Below are positions 1-7,032 of a DNA stretch of 8,507 nucleotides, piece after piece. Source of the stretch: Methylotenera sp. (GTDB lineage: Bacteria > Pseudomonadota > Gammaproteobacteria > Burkholderiales > Methylophilaceae); NCBI GenBank assembly GCA_027487055.1, contig JAIYEJ010000225.1, positions 1-8,507 of the forward strand, written 5' to 3'. How positions within the stretch are numbered: the first letter of the stretch is position 1; each line of letters begins with the position of its first letter. The translations under genes and the position numbers were made by a program. Below the pieces are notes generated by a model, which was not told the DNA's origin, ran no database searches, and saw only the letters and a list, made by a program, of their open reading frames with translations.

Positions 1-207
1 TAAACTAATATATTTTCCACCAGAACTACCGCGCATTTCAATTTTTGAGACATCAAAATTCGGCAGAATAGTTTGGATTGCTATAATGATTTCAGAAGTA
101 AAATCAGGATGCGTTTCACCCATCACTTTAATCGGAAACTCACAAGGAAACTCAATAAGCGTTTCTTGCGGAGTTTCCAACTGAAAAAGTTTTTTGTCTA
201 AAGCCAT
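1..207 (-). CDS. ybeD: DUF493 / YbeD-family protein, 3' end cut off by window edge
   Basis: This is an open frame of 69 codons from an ATG at 207 that reaches the left edge without a stop, so the C-terminus is missing. The protein begins MALDKKLFQL, continues with FPCEFPIKVMG (residues 20-30) and ends in view with a KIEMRGSSGGKY segment (55-66). The FPxxFPIKVMG and RxSxxGKY patterns are characteristic of the DUF493 family (E. coli YbeD), small ACT-like-fold cytosolic proteins of about 87-90 residues, so roughly three quarters is present. The family's function is unsettled. Its position just after dacA matches E. coli dacA-ybeD-lipB, which supports the call. It starts 18 nt after the dacA stop, with no clear Shine-Dalgarno sequence, so translation is probably coupled to dacA. 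A near-copy of its first 17 bp lies directly upstream and carries an out-of-frame ATG. Confidence 0.85.
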   Translation of the reverse strand, partial: MALDKKLFQLETPQETLIEFPCEFPIKVMGETHPDFTSEIIIAIQTILPNFDVSKIEMRGSSGGKYISL

Positions 208-227
208 ATTTTGTTAAAGGCCATATT
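192..227. repeat. Imperfect 17-bp-offset tandem direct repeat at the ybeD start
   Basis: The plus-strand stretches 192-210 and 209-227 match at 16 of 19 positions without gaps, at an offset of 17 bp. Each ends in GCCATATT, so each carries a minus-strand ATGGC. The inner copy holds the assigned ybeD ATG (207). The outer copy holds an out-of-frame ATG (224-222) that opens a nine-codon frame including its stop, ending at 198. It looks like a small tandem duplication covering the translation start. Confidence 0.7.
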
Positions 228-1365
228 AGTTTGTTAATAATTTAATGCTATCTAGCATGCGGCCAAAAAATCCTGCTTCTTCAACAGATTTTCCAGCAAC
301 TAAGATTTGTTCGTTAATCGTTTTACCATCTAGCGAAAATGTGATTTTACCAACTTCTTGGCCTGCTTTAATAGGCGCAAGCAAAGGCTGCCTGCTCGTC
401 ATGGTTGCTTTTACCCGCGCATAATCACCCTTTGGTAGGGTTAAATAAAAGTCTTTACTGAGTGTAGTTGGAATGGTTTCTTGCTGCCCTTTATATATCC
501 TCAAAGTGTTAATTGTTTGAGACTGTTTGTAAACCAATGTTGATTCAAAAAACTGAAAGCCATAATTTAGCAAACGTTGGCTTTCGGTGGCACGCATGGC
601 TTCGTTTGCCGCGCCTAGTATGACAGAGACTAAGCGCGAGTTTCCACGTTTTGCGGAGGCAATTAAACAATAACCTGCGGCCTCAGTATGGCCAGTTTTC
701 ATACCATCTACATTCGGGTCTAACCACAACAAGCGATTGCGATTTGGCTGTGTGATTTTATTGTAAGTGTATTCCTTAACAGAATAAAGGCGTTGATATT
801 CGAGTGGAAAGTCCCGAATTAATGCGCTTGCTAAGATGCTTAAGTCTTCTGCAGTCGTATAGTGATTATTATCTGGTAAACCAGTTGAGTTCATAAAATG
901 CGTATTTTTTAAACCTAACTTAGCTGCTTGCTTGTTCATTAGTTCAGCAAATTGCGCTTCTGAGCCCGCGACTCCAATCGCCAAAGTAATTGCAGCATCA
1001 TTACCTGATTGAATGATTAAGCCATGTAGAAGATCATCTACAAGTACAGGTACTTTTGGGTCAATAAACATTTTTGACCCTTCTATTTTCCAAGCGGCCT
1101 CAGAAACAGGTAAAAATTGGTCAAGTTTTAGTTGCCCACGCTTGATGGCATCAAAGGTTACATATGCGGTCATTACTTTCGTAAGAGACGCAGGTTCGAC
1201 GCGTTCATTTTTTTTGTGCGAGGCAATCACATTTCCGCTGTTAAAGTCCTTTAAAAAGTAGGCCTTTACTGCAAGCGAGGGAGGCGGTACAACTTCACCT
1301 AAAAAACAAAAAACAGGACTTAATAGTGAAACTAGAAAAACTAAAGAACTAAATTTTGAGTGCAT
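226..1365 (-). CDS. dacA: D-alanyl-D-alanine carboxypeptidase (PBP5/DacA type, peptidase S11)
   Basis: The product removes the terminal D-Ala from peptidoglycan pentapeptides in the periplasm, limiting cross-linking. The 379 residues match the PBP5/6 class in length. All three penicillin-binding motifs are visible: S60-L-T-K63 (nucleophile Ser60), S120-G-N122 and K223-T-G225. A hydrophobic N-terminus (about residues 5-22) acts as signal peptide, though there is no tidy Ala-X-Ala cleavage site. After the catalytic domain comes the beta-rich PBP5 C-terminal domain (about 285-360) and a terminal amphipathic helix, EEAGFFGRMLDSIKLL, resembling the membrane anchor of E. coli PBP5. The ATG at 1365 is 9 nt downstream of the rlpA stop and has no convincing Shine-Dalgarno sequence, which suggests translation coupled to rlpA. 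Functional redundancy with other S11 enzymes elsewhere in the genome cannot be judged. The family call is firm; dacA rather than dacC is chosen from the ybeD neighbour. Confidence 0.95.
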   Translation of the reverse strand: MHSKFSSLVFLVSLLSPVFCFLGEVVPPPSLAVKAYFLKDFNSGNVIASHKKNERVEPASLTKVMTAYVTFDAIKRGQLKLDQFLPVSEAAWKIEGSKMFIDPKVPVLVDDLLHGLIIQSGNDAAITLAIGVAGSEAQFAELMNKQAAKLGLKNTHFMNSTGLPDNNHYTTAEDLSILASALIRDFPLEYQRLYSVKEYTYNKITQPNRNRLLWLDPNVDGMKTGHTEAAGYCLIASAKRGNSRLVSVILGAANEAMRATESQRLLNYGFQFFESTLVYKQSQTINTLRIYKGQQETIPTTLSKDFYLTLPKGDYARVKATMTSRQPLLAPIKAGQEVGKITFSLDGKTINEQILVAGKSVEEAGFFGRMLDSIKLLTN

Positions 1366-1374
1366 AAATTAAAG

Positions 1375-2385
1375 TTATTGATTGGTGATTAGGGTTGGTG
1401 TATTGAGTTTTTTGCGAATATTTAGGGCTGTCACTTCAGCGGCTTTTTTGCTGTCGTAAGGGCCGAGCTTTAATCGATACAAGCCATTATTATACACTTT
1501 GTTAATACCTGCATTGTTTTCAATATCTAAGCCTTGAATTTTTTTTATGAGTAAATCAGCGTTAACTTCATTTTTAAATGCACCTACTTGTACAAAAAAC
1601 CCACTCAGCTCTGTGTTTAAATTCTCACCGTTTTGTAATTGTGGACTAGGTTTTGAAACGCTTGCTGGCTTTTCAGATACTGTTGGCGTAACTGCTGGCG
1701 CTTGAGGAATGCTTTTGGGGACTACTTGAGTGTAGCTTGCAACATAACTAGGCGAATTATTGCTCGTATCAATTGCTTCAACCGTGACTGATGAGCTGCC
1801 TTGCGTGGAGAACCGCAACTTATAGGCAGCTGCGTAAGATAAGTCGATTATGCGATCGTGTTTAAAAGGCCCTCTATCATTGACGCGTACTACCACAAAA
1901 CGACCATTTGCTGTATTAGTCACCTTAACATAACTTGGCAGTGGCAAGGTTGGATGCGCAGCTGTCATGCTATACATATCATAAACTTCACCAGACGAGG
2001 TTTTTTTACCATGATAGCGTTTGCCATACCACGAAGAAATGCCACTGGCTTTATAGGGCTGATATGTTGTCATTGGTCTGTACGCATTACCTAAGGCCAT
2101 GTATGGTTTATTTGCACGATCTAATAAGGGTTCTTTTTTTGGTATAGCATCTGGGATGCTATCAATATCCTGCGGAGGGTTATCTCCTGGTCCGTCGTCT
2201 AAATAGTAGCCACCAGATTTGGTGTTAGTTGAGCTTGAAGTGCTTGCTGTTGAAGCGGGTTTAATTGCAGTGGTTGTTTCTTTAGGTTTAGGCTTAACGG
2301 TACTGGAACCGCCACAAGCAACCAAATAAAAACAGCAACATAATAATAAAAGACCTTGAATTTTTTTGTGAGGTATTTTCATCAT
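1375..2385 (-). CDS. rlpA: RlpA: septal-ring lytic transglycosylase lipoprotein (DPBB + SPOR)
   Basis: Numbered from the ATG at 2385 (336 aa), this is a lipoprotein with lipobox LVAC (lipidated Cys24), directing it to a periplasm-facing membrane. A Ser/Thr/Lys/Pro-rich low-complexity linker (about 25-60) precedes a double-psi beta-barrel (about 113-205) with SSWYG, TSSGEVYDM, the AAHPTLP segment and NDRGPF. Glu133, His144 and Asp170 have the same spacing as residues I recall as important in P. aeruginosa RlpA, which cleaves glycans lacking stem peptides; activity here is inferred. A second Pro-rich linker leads to a C-terminal SPOR domain (about 261-333, GFFVQVGAF to LKLGPY) that binds denuded septal glycan. 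The frame extends upstream to a TTG at 2397, but GAGA lies 6 nt before the ATG at 2385, so I prefer the ATG; the next codon is also ATG (2382). The rodA-to-rlpA gap is 22 nt. Confidence 0.93.
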   Translation of the reverse strand: MMKIPHKKIQGLLLLCCCFYLVACGGSSTVKPKPKETTTAIKPASTASTSSSTNTKSGGYYLDDGPGDNPPQDIDSIPDAIPKKEPLLDRANKPYMALGNAYRPMTTYQPYKASGISSWYGKRYHGKKTSSGEVYDMYSMTAAHPTLPLPSYVKVTNTANGRFVVVRVNDRGPFKHDRIIDLSYAAAYKLRFSTQGSSSVTVEAIDTSNNSPSYVASYTQVVPKSIPQAPAVTPTVSEKPASVSKPSPQLQNGENLNTELSGFFVQVGAFKNEVNADLLIKKIQGLDIENNAGINKVYNNGLYRLKLGPYDSKKAAEVTALNIRKKLNTPTLITNQ

Positions 2386-2391
2386 GTATAT

Positions 2392-2395
2392 TCTC
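2392..2395 (-). promoter_or_regulatory. Probable ribosome binding site of rlpA (GAGA)
   Basis: Minus-strand GAGA sits 6 nt before ATG 2385 and 9 nt before the adjacent ATG 2382. It overlaps the alternative TTG codon at 2397-2395, which argues against TTG being the start. It is a weak match to the anti-Shine-Dalgarno sequence. Confidence 0.4.
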
Positions 2396-2407
2396 AATTT
2401 AAAAATT

Positions 2408-3505
2408 TTAGCCAGATGCGACCAGTTTTTTATTTGTTTGAATGCTCATCAAAATTCCAAACCCTATCAGTAAGCTTACCATAGAGGTGCCCCCATAGCT
2501 AATGAGTGGCAGTGGCACACCAACAACAGGTAATATACCGCTTACCATCCCCATGTTTACAAAAGCATAGGTGAAGAAAGTTAAAGTGATGCTGCCTGCT
2601 AATAATCGAGAAAATGTGCTTTTTGCTTGTGCTGCAATCATGAGGCCTCTAACTATTATTAGGCTAAACAAAAATAATAAAATTAGATTGCCAGCCAAAC
2701 CAAACTCTTCAGCAAAAACCGCAAAAATAAAATCTGTAGTACGTTCTGGTAAAAAGTCTAACTGAGCCTGCGAGCCATTGAGCCAGCCTTTTCCAGCAAT
2801 ACCACCAGAACCAAGCGCAATGGTTGCTTGTATGGTGTGATAGCCTGCACCTAATGGATCTTGCGTAGGGTCAAATAAAATTTCAATACGTCTTCTTTGA
2901 TAGTCGTGCAACATTGACCAAAAAAATGGCATACATCCACCTAATACTACAACGCTGCCAATAATGAAGCGCCAGCTTAAGCCCGCAAGAAAAATCACAA
3001 AAAATCCTGAGCCACTTATGAGTAACGAGGTGCCTAAATCTGGTTGTTTCATTATTAATACGACAGGAATCAATAATAAAATTGTAGCTATCGCAAAGTC
3101 AGTTTTAGTTGGGCTCACTTCTCGTTTACTAAAGTACCATGCGAGCATCATCGGCGCAGCAATACGCATAATTTCTGAGGGCTGAATTTTAATCACACCC
3201 AAATCTAACCATCTTTGTGCGCCGTGGCTGACATGGCCAAATATTTCAACAATTATGAGTAATAAAACGCCTACTAGATAGAGTGGCGGTGCAATGCGTT
3301 CTAGAAGTTGAGGTTGCACATTAGTAACTGCCCACATCATAAAAAGCGCAATTGTGATATTAATAATTTGAGCACTGATTTTATCTATACTTTGCCCAGA
3401 AGCGCTATAAAGAACGAAAAGACCAACAAGAAGAGTAAAAAGCAAGCATGCCATTAAAAATGCATCAATATGCTTTAGGAGTTTTTGAAATATTTCAGTC
3501 AGCAT
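2408..3505 (-). CDS. mrdB: RodA (MrdB): SEDS-family peptidoglycan glycosyltransferase of the elongasome
   Basis: The product is a polytopic inner-membrane SEDS protein that polymerises lipid II into glycan strands during cell elongation, working with PBP2. It has 365 residues from the ATG at 3505, close to E. coli RodA (370), with about ten hydrophobic segments. Family landmarks are LYSASGQ after the first membrane helix, GAQRWLDLG, IQPSEIMRIA, KQPDLGTSLL, the long extracytoplasmic loop with GKGWLNGSQAQLDFLPERTTDF, and PLPLISYGGTSM near the C-terminus. Asp258 in TTDFIF aligns with the catalytic Asp262 of E. coli RodA. FtsW is the alternative SEDS member, but the place next to mrdA identifies RodA. 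The frame continues to a TTG at 3517 that overlaps the mrdA stop by 4 nt (369 aa). Neither start has a clear Shine-Dalgarno sequence, so coupling to mrdA translation is likely whichever is used. Confidence 0.95.
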   Translation of the reverse strand: MLTEIFQKLLKHIDAFLMACLLFTLLVGLFVLYSASGQSIDKISAQIINITIALFMMWAVTNVQPQLLERIAPPLYLVGVLLLIIVEIFGHVSHGAQRWLDLGVIKIQPSEIMRIAAPMMLAWYFSKREVSPTKTDFAIATILLLIPVVLIMKQPDLGTSLLISGSGFFVIFLAGLSWRFIIGSVVVLGGCMPFFWSMLHDYQRRRIEILFDPTQDPLGAGYHTIQATIALGSGGIAGKGWLNGSQAQLDFLPERTTDFIFAVFAEEFGLAGNLILLFLFSLIIVRGLMIAAQAKSTFSRLLAGSITLTFFTYAFVNMGMVSGILPVVGVPLPLISYGGTSMVSLLIGFGILMSIQTNKKLVASG

Positions 3506-3513
3506 GAGCGCAA

Positions 3514-5475
3514 TCAATCATAATGTACTTCTTCATTTGTATTTGTCGATTGGTTAGCAGAATTAACATTATTTGGCTCAGCAGGATTCTTAACTACAAT
3601 CTCTTCGGGCGTCTCTTTTGCAGGCACCTTACCTAACAAGTAATAATCCATGACTTTACGCGCGATTGGTCCAGCTGCAGAGCCGCCATGCCCACCATTT
3701 TCGACAATCACAGCCAATGCAATTTTAGGGTCTTCGGCAGGGGCATAAGCAATAAATAAAGCATGATCCCGATGGCGCTCATTAATGAGGTCTGCATTAT
3801 ATTTCTCGTTTTGTTTAATCCCAATCACTTGTGCCGTACCTGTTTTTGCTGCGACATTATAACCAGCATTTGCACCCACGCTAGCTGCTGTTCCACCTGG
3901 AAGCGTTACATCTATCATACCAAGTCTAACAATTTCTAAATTATTTTCATCCAAAGTTATTTTATCGCTAATGATAGGCTGAGTAACTTTGGCAATACCT
4001 GTTTTTGGGTCGGCAATTGCAGACACTAAATGCGGGCGCATTGCGACGCCTTTATTTGCTAGTATTGCTGTTGCTTGCGCGAGTTGCATAGGGGTGGTTA
4101 ATGTATAACCTTGGCCAATACCAACAATCACAGTTTCGCCCATGTACCATGGTTGTTTGTAGCGACGCATTTTCCATTCGGGAGTAGGAAGTAAACCAGA
4201 AACCTCCCCCGCAATGTCGATACCACTTTTTTGACCAAATCCAAAGTGATGGACAAAACTACTGAGTCGATTAATACCTAACTCCATAGCTAAACCATAG
4301 AAAAAAGTATCACATGAAATCGTAATTGCACGACGCATGTCAACAACGCCATGACCACCCGGTTTCCAGTCACGATATCGATGACTACTACTTGGTAGTG
4401 TATAGAATCCGCTATCATTAATACTAAAGGGCGGCTTACGTTTATCGTTCTCTAAGCCTGCTAAAGCAGCAAATGGCTTAAATGTAGAGCCTGGCGGATA
4501 AACGCCGCGAAGTGGACGATTAATGAGTGGTTTATCAAGAGATTCATTGAGCAGTTTCCAATTTTCGACATCTATACCATCTACAAATAGATTGGAATCG
4601 AAAGTGGGCATACTTACAAATGCTAATACTTCGCCAGTGCCGGGTGTAATCGCAACTAGCGCTCCTCTGCGGTCACCAAAAGCAGTTTCGGCAATTTCTT
4701 GTAGTTTGCTGTCGGCAGATAAGATGATATTACTCCCAGAAATGGGTGCTTGGCTTGAAAGTATCCGCACTGCTTTTCCATCAGCATCAATTTCAACTTG
4801 TTGAAACCCCGTAGTGCCATGTAATACAGATTCATACGATTGCTCAATGCCGCTTTTGCCAATGTGGTCTGTGCCTTTGTAGTTTGAAAGTGCATTGTTT
4901 TTTGTTAGATTGGCTAAATCTTTATCATTAATACGACCAATATAGCCGACCATATGCGCACCTTGCTTACCCAAGGGATAGCGTCTAAACAAGCGAGATT
5001 TGAGCTCAACTCCAGGGAAGCGGAAGCGATTGACTGCAAACTTTGCAGCCTCTACTTCATTTAAATGTGTACGTAATGGAATGCTTTCAAAGGTACGACT
5101 TTCAGCTTTAAGTTTTTTAAAGCGTTTTAAATCTAAAGGACTTACTTCAACGAGCTTAGATATTTCAGAAATTGTTGCATCAAAATCTTTTACCATAGAT
5201 GGGGTAATTTCTAAGGTGTAAACAAAAAAATTATGTGCTAATACTACGCCATTCCTGTCTGATATGAGGCCACGATTAGGGGTAATGGGCACAATTGAAA
5301 TACGATTGTTTTCGGCTAGGGTTTGATAGTAGTCATGACGGCTAATTTGTAAAAAATAAAAGCGTGCCGTCAGTAAAATAAAGCCAAATAACACAAAAAA
5401 TCCAAGCACAGTAAGTCTTAGTTTAAAGCTGTGTTGCTCATTTTGATAGTTTTTGAGCTCGTGACTAGATTTCAT
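3514..5475 (-). CDS. mrdA: Penicillin-binding protein 2 (elongasome transpeptidase)
   Basis: This is the class B PBP that cross-links peptidoglycan made by RodA during elongation. It is anchored by one N-terminal membrane helix (about 20-42) with the enzyme in the periplasm. Numbered from the ATG at 5475 (653 aa), the pedestal/dimerisation domain (about 60-230) includes the NRGLISDRNG and TDHIGKSGIEQSYE signatures. The transpeptidase domain (about 260-615) has S330-T-F-K333 (nucleophile Ser330), S387-C-D389 and K544-T-G546. These positions agree with E. coli PBP2, which supports this start. The frame also reaches an upstream TTG at 5484, giving three extra residues, but neither start has a good Shine-Dalgarno sequence. 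The last 35 or so residues form an Asn/Glu/Thr-rich, probably disordered tail. The ATG lies 25 nt after the mreD stop. It is the likely target of mecillinam-type beta-lactams (family knowledge). Confidence 0.96.
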   Translation of the reverse strand: MKSSHELKNYQNEQHSFKLRLTVLGFFVLFGFILLTARFYFLQISRHDYYQTLAENNRISIVPITPNRGLISDRNGVVLAHNFFVYTLEITPSMVKDFDATISEISKLVEVSPLDLKRFKKLKAESRTFESIPLRTHLNEVEAAKFAVNRFRFPGVELKSRLFRRYPLGKQGAHMVGYIGRINDKDLANLTKNNALSNYKGTDHIGKSGIEQSYESVLHGTTGFQQVEIDADGKAVRILSSQAPISGSNIILSADSKLQEIAETAFGDRRGALVAITPGTGEVLAFVSMPTFDSNLFVDGIDVENWKLLNESLDKPLINRPLRGVYPPGSTFKPFAALAGLENDKRKPPFSINDSGFYTLPSSSHRYRDWKPGGHGVVDMRRAITISCDTFFYGLAMELGINRLSSFVHHFGFGQKSGIDIAGEVSGLLPTPEWKMRRYKQPWYMGETVIVGIGQGYTLTTPMQLAQATAILANKGVAMRPHLVSAIADPKTGIAKVTQPIISDKITLDENNLEIVRLGMIDVTLPGGTAASVGANAGYNVAAKTGTAQVIGIKQNEKYNADLINERHRDHALFIAYAPAEDPKIALAVIVENGGHGGSAAGPIARKVMDYYLLGKVPAKETPEEIVVKNPAEPNNVNSANQSTNTNEEVHYD

Positions 5476-5500
5476 TATAACCAAATAATTAAATGGTTGA

Positions 5501-5983
5501 TCAGCTAGTACTGGTTTTTGGTCGGGTTATACCGCCAAAAATAAATATCGTTAATTGCCATAATAATAAGCCTGAAATGATGGGTAAAAGATAAGCCAAA
5601 CCAGGGTTTTCGTTGCCAGTAAATAACTTCAATAACAGAATTAAAACACGCTCAATTAAAAGTAATATCAATACATAGGCTAAAAGCTGACCCTTATTAA
5701 ATAACACAAGTCTTCGTTGATAACTTAACGCTACGTAAGCGGTAAAACAAAAACTAAGTGCGTGCTGACCAAGTAAGCTGCCAGTTGCTAAATCGACAAG
5801 CAAACCTGCAAACCAAGCAGTACCTACGTTGCATAAGTGTGGAGCACGCAATAACCAGTACAAAGTTACGACTAACATAAAGTCAGGTCTCAATATAATA
5901 CCTTGCCCAACCCATGGAAAAAGTTGGCACAAGAGCGCGATTAATAAACTGATGTAAACACTGACTAGGCTAGTGTGGCGCAT
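5501..5983 (-). CDS. mreD: MreD: rod-shape determining inner-membrane protein
   Basis: At 160 residues it is almost the length of E. coli MreD (162). It is strongly hydrophobic, with about five membrane-spanning segments (roughly 8-30, 33-47, 55-75, 78-92 and 100-150 with a polar break at GNENPG), and has a short basic/Ser-Thr C-terminus. The RPDFMLVVTLYWLLRAPH stretch and the GLLVDLATGSLLGQHAL segment are typical of the family. MreD binds MreC and helps connect cytoplasmic MreB filaments to the RodA/PBP2 synthase; it has no known catalytic activity. It starts 14 nt inside the end of mreC, and its Shine-Dalgarno sequence lies within the mreC coding region, so translational coupling with mreC is likely. 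Sequence conservation in this family is low, so the mreC-mreD-mrdA context carries much of the weight. Confidence 0.93.
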   Translation of the reverse strand: MRHTSLVSVYISLLIALLCQLFPWVGQGIILRPDFMLVVTLYWLLRAPHLCNVGTAWFAGLLVDLATGSLLGQHALSFCFTAYVALSYQRRLVLFNKGQLLAYVLILLLIERVLILLLKLFTGNENPGLAYLLPIISGLLLWQLTIFIFGGITRPKTSTS

Positions 5984-6977
5984 TGGCGTTGTCCTTAGGC
6001 TTAGTTTTGGGCTTGGTAATGGTTTGAGTATTAGTCTTGTTAAGCTTTAAATTCTCTTTTTTTAATTCACTGTCTTTAGTTTCAGATGTTTCGCTAGTGA
6101 GTTTGATTTCAGCTTCTTTAGCATCAGGTAAGTCGAGTAACAATAATTGCAAATGGTTAGTGACTTCTGCGACAGGCGTACTGATAATTTTTGCAAATGG
6201 CGACTCTGGATTTTGCTCAATTTTAGTCACGGTGGCCACTGCCAAGCCTGCTGGATAAATACCATCAATGCCCGAAGTGACCAATTTATCGCCCACTTTA
6301 ATATCAACATTCGTTGGTAAATAAGGAATATCTAGGGTGTTATTTCCACCGCCAAATGCAATCGCGCGTAGTTGATTGCGTTCAATTTGAATGGGAATAG
6401 ATAGTTCTTTATCTGTAATTAAGGTCACTTCAGACGTGAAAGGATAAACGCGTGTGACTTGCCCAATAACGCCTTTAGAGTCTACAACTGCTTGCCCAGC
6501 CTTGATTTTGTGTTGGTTTCCACGATTTACGACAACAATATGTGTGAAAGGGTCTCGCCCCATGTGGGATATTTCCCCCAACATTCCTTTCGGCTGATTA
6601 GGAATGTTTCCGTTTAATAAGCCACGCAGGTGCTCATTTTCAGCTTGAATCGTGTTAAAGCGTTGCAATGCAACTTGATGTTCAAAAGCTTGTTGTTTCA
6701 AGATGTAGTTTTCTTGCACCAGCTTATTGTGTGCTGAAAAATACTTTTTAGTATCTCTGTACCATGCGCCAGGGGCATTCGCAGCAACCTCTAGAGGGTG
6801 AAGGGCGGCAATAAAAGCTTGTCGAACTTGTGATAGATAGTTTAGGCGCGCGTCAATCGCCATGATGGTGATTGAAAGTGCACAGAAAAAAACCATGCGC
6901 AAAAAAGCGCTTGTGCCACGAACAAAAAAAGCAGGAGTTTGTTGCGTTTCTAGTTTTTGATGAACGCCTTTTAGCAT
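5970..6977 (-). CDS. mreC: MreC: periplasmic rod-shape determining scaffold protein
   Basis: This 335-residue bitopic protein has a short cytoplasmic N-terminus with Phe/Arg residues before one membrane helix (about 24-41). A predicted coiled coil follows (about 80-122, with ENYILKQQ and QAENEHLRGLL) and mediates MreC dimerisation. Two beta-barrel lobes (about 130-282) contain RDPFTHIVVVNRG, GVIGQV, VTLITDKELSIP and GDKLVTSGIDGIYPAGL, all standard MreC motifs. MreC couples MreB and MreD to PBP2 and is thought to activate it. Residues 286-335 are a charged Lys/Thr/Glu tail with repeated TK/KTKPK elements, probably disordered; such tails vary between species. The start is the ATG at 6977, with no in-frame start codon found in the 55-nt gap upstream and no Shine-Dalgarno sequence visible. 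It overlaps mreD by 14 nt at its 3' end. Confidence 0.95.
   Translation of the reverse strand: MLKGVHQKLETQQTPAFFVRGTSAFLRMVFFCALSITIMAIDARLNYLSQVRQAFIAALHPLEVAANAPGAWYRDTKKYFSAHNKLVQENYILKQQAFEHQVALQRFNTIQAENEHLRGLLNGNIPNQPKGMLGEISHMGRDPFTHIVVVNRGNQHKIKAGQAVVDSKGVIGQVTRVYPFTSEVTLITDKELSIPIQIERNQLRAIAFGGGNNTLDIPYLPTNVDIKVGDKLVTSGIDGIYPAGLAVATVTKIEQNPESPFAKIISTPVAEVTNHLQLLLLDLPDAKEAEIKLTSETSETKDSELKKENLKLNKTNTQTITKPKTKPKDNANAPH
5992..5995 (-). promoter_or_regulatory. Ribosome binding site of mreD, inside mreC
   Basis: Minus-strand AGGA within AAGGAC lies 8 nt before the mreD ATG at 5983. It is one of only two clear Shine-Dalgarno matches in the cluster. It supports this mreD start and the 14-nt overlap with mreC. 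Confidence 0.7.
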
Positions 6978-6995
6978 ATCAGCACGATAGCTTGC

Positions 6996-7024
6996 ATTGA
7001 TAAATCACTTGAATTGACAAATCA
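6996..7024. repeat. Imperfect 12-bp direct repeat in the mreB-mreC gap
   Basis: ATTGATAAATCA (6996-7007) and ATTGACAAATCA (7013-7024) differ at one position and are offset by 17 bp. They occupy most of the short non-coding gap upstream of the mreC start, where no Shine-Dalgarno sequence is found. The function is unknown; it could be a chance or slippage-derived duplication. Confidence 0.6.
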
Positions 7025-7032
7025 AAAGCACC

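Noticed and set aside
1858..2147. Two overlapping plus-strand open frames opposite rlpA
   Set aside because: Both are antisense to the DPBB-coding part of rlpA, with Cys/His/Trp-rich odd translations and no Shine-Dalgarno sequence.
2395..2397. TTG at 2397 as the rlpA start
   Set aside because: The TTG overlaps the only Shine-Dalgarno-like sequence (GAGA), which is correctly spaced for the tandem ATGs at 2385/2382, and nothing upstream of the TTG resembles a ribosome binding site.
4656..4895. Minus-strand 79-codon frame nested in mrdA in a different frame
   Set aside because: It overlaps the conserved PBP2 pedestal/transpeptidase coding region, and its translation shows no domain. It is a frame shadow.
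6997..7025. Possible stem (TTGAT/ATCAA) as a terminator between mreB and mreC
   Set aside because: The arms are only 5 bp, AT-rich, separated by 19 nt, and not followed by a T-run in the transcribed direction. They are better explained by the direct repeat noted there.
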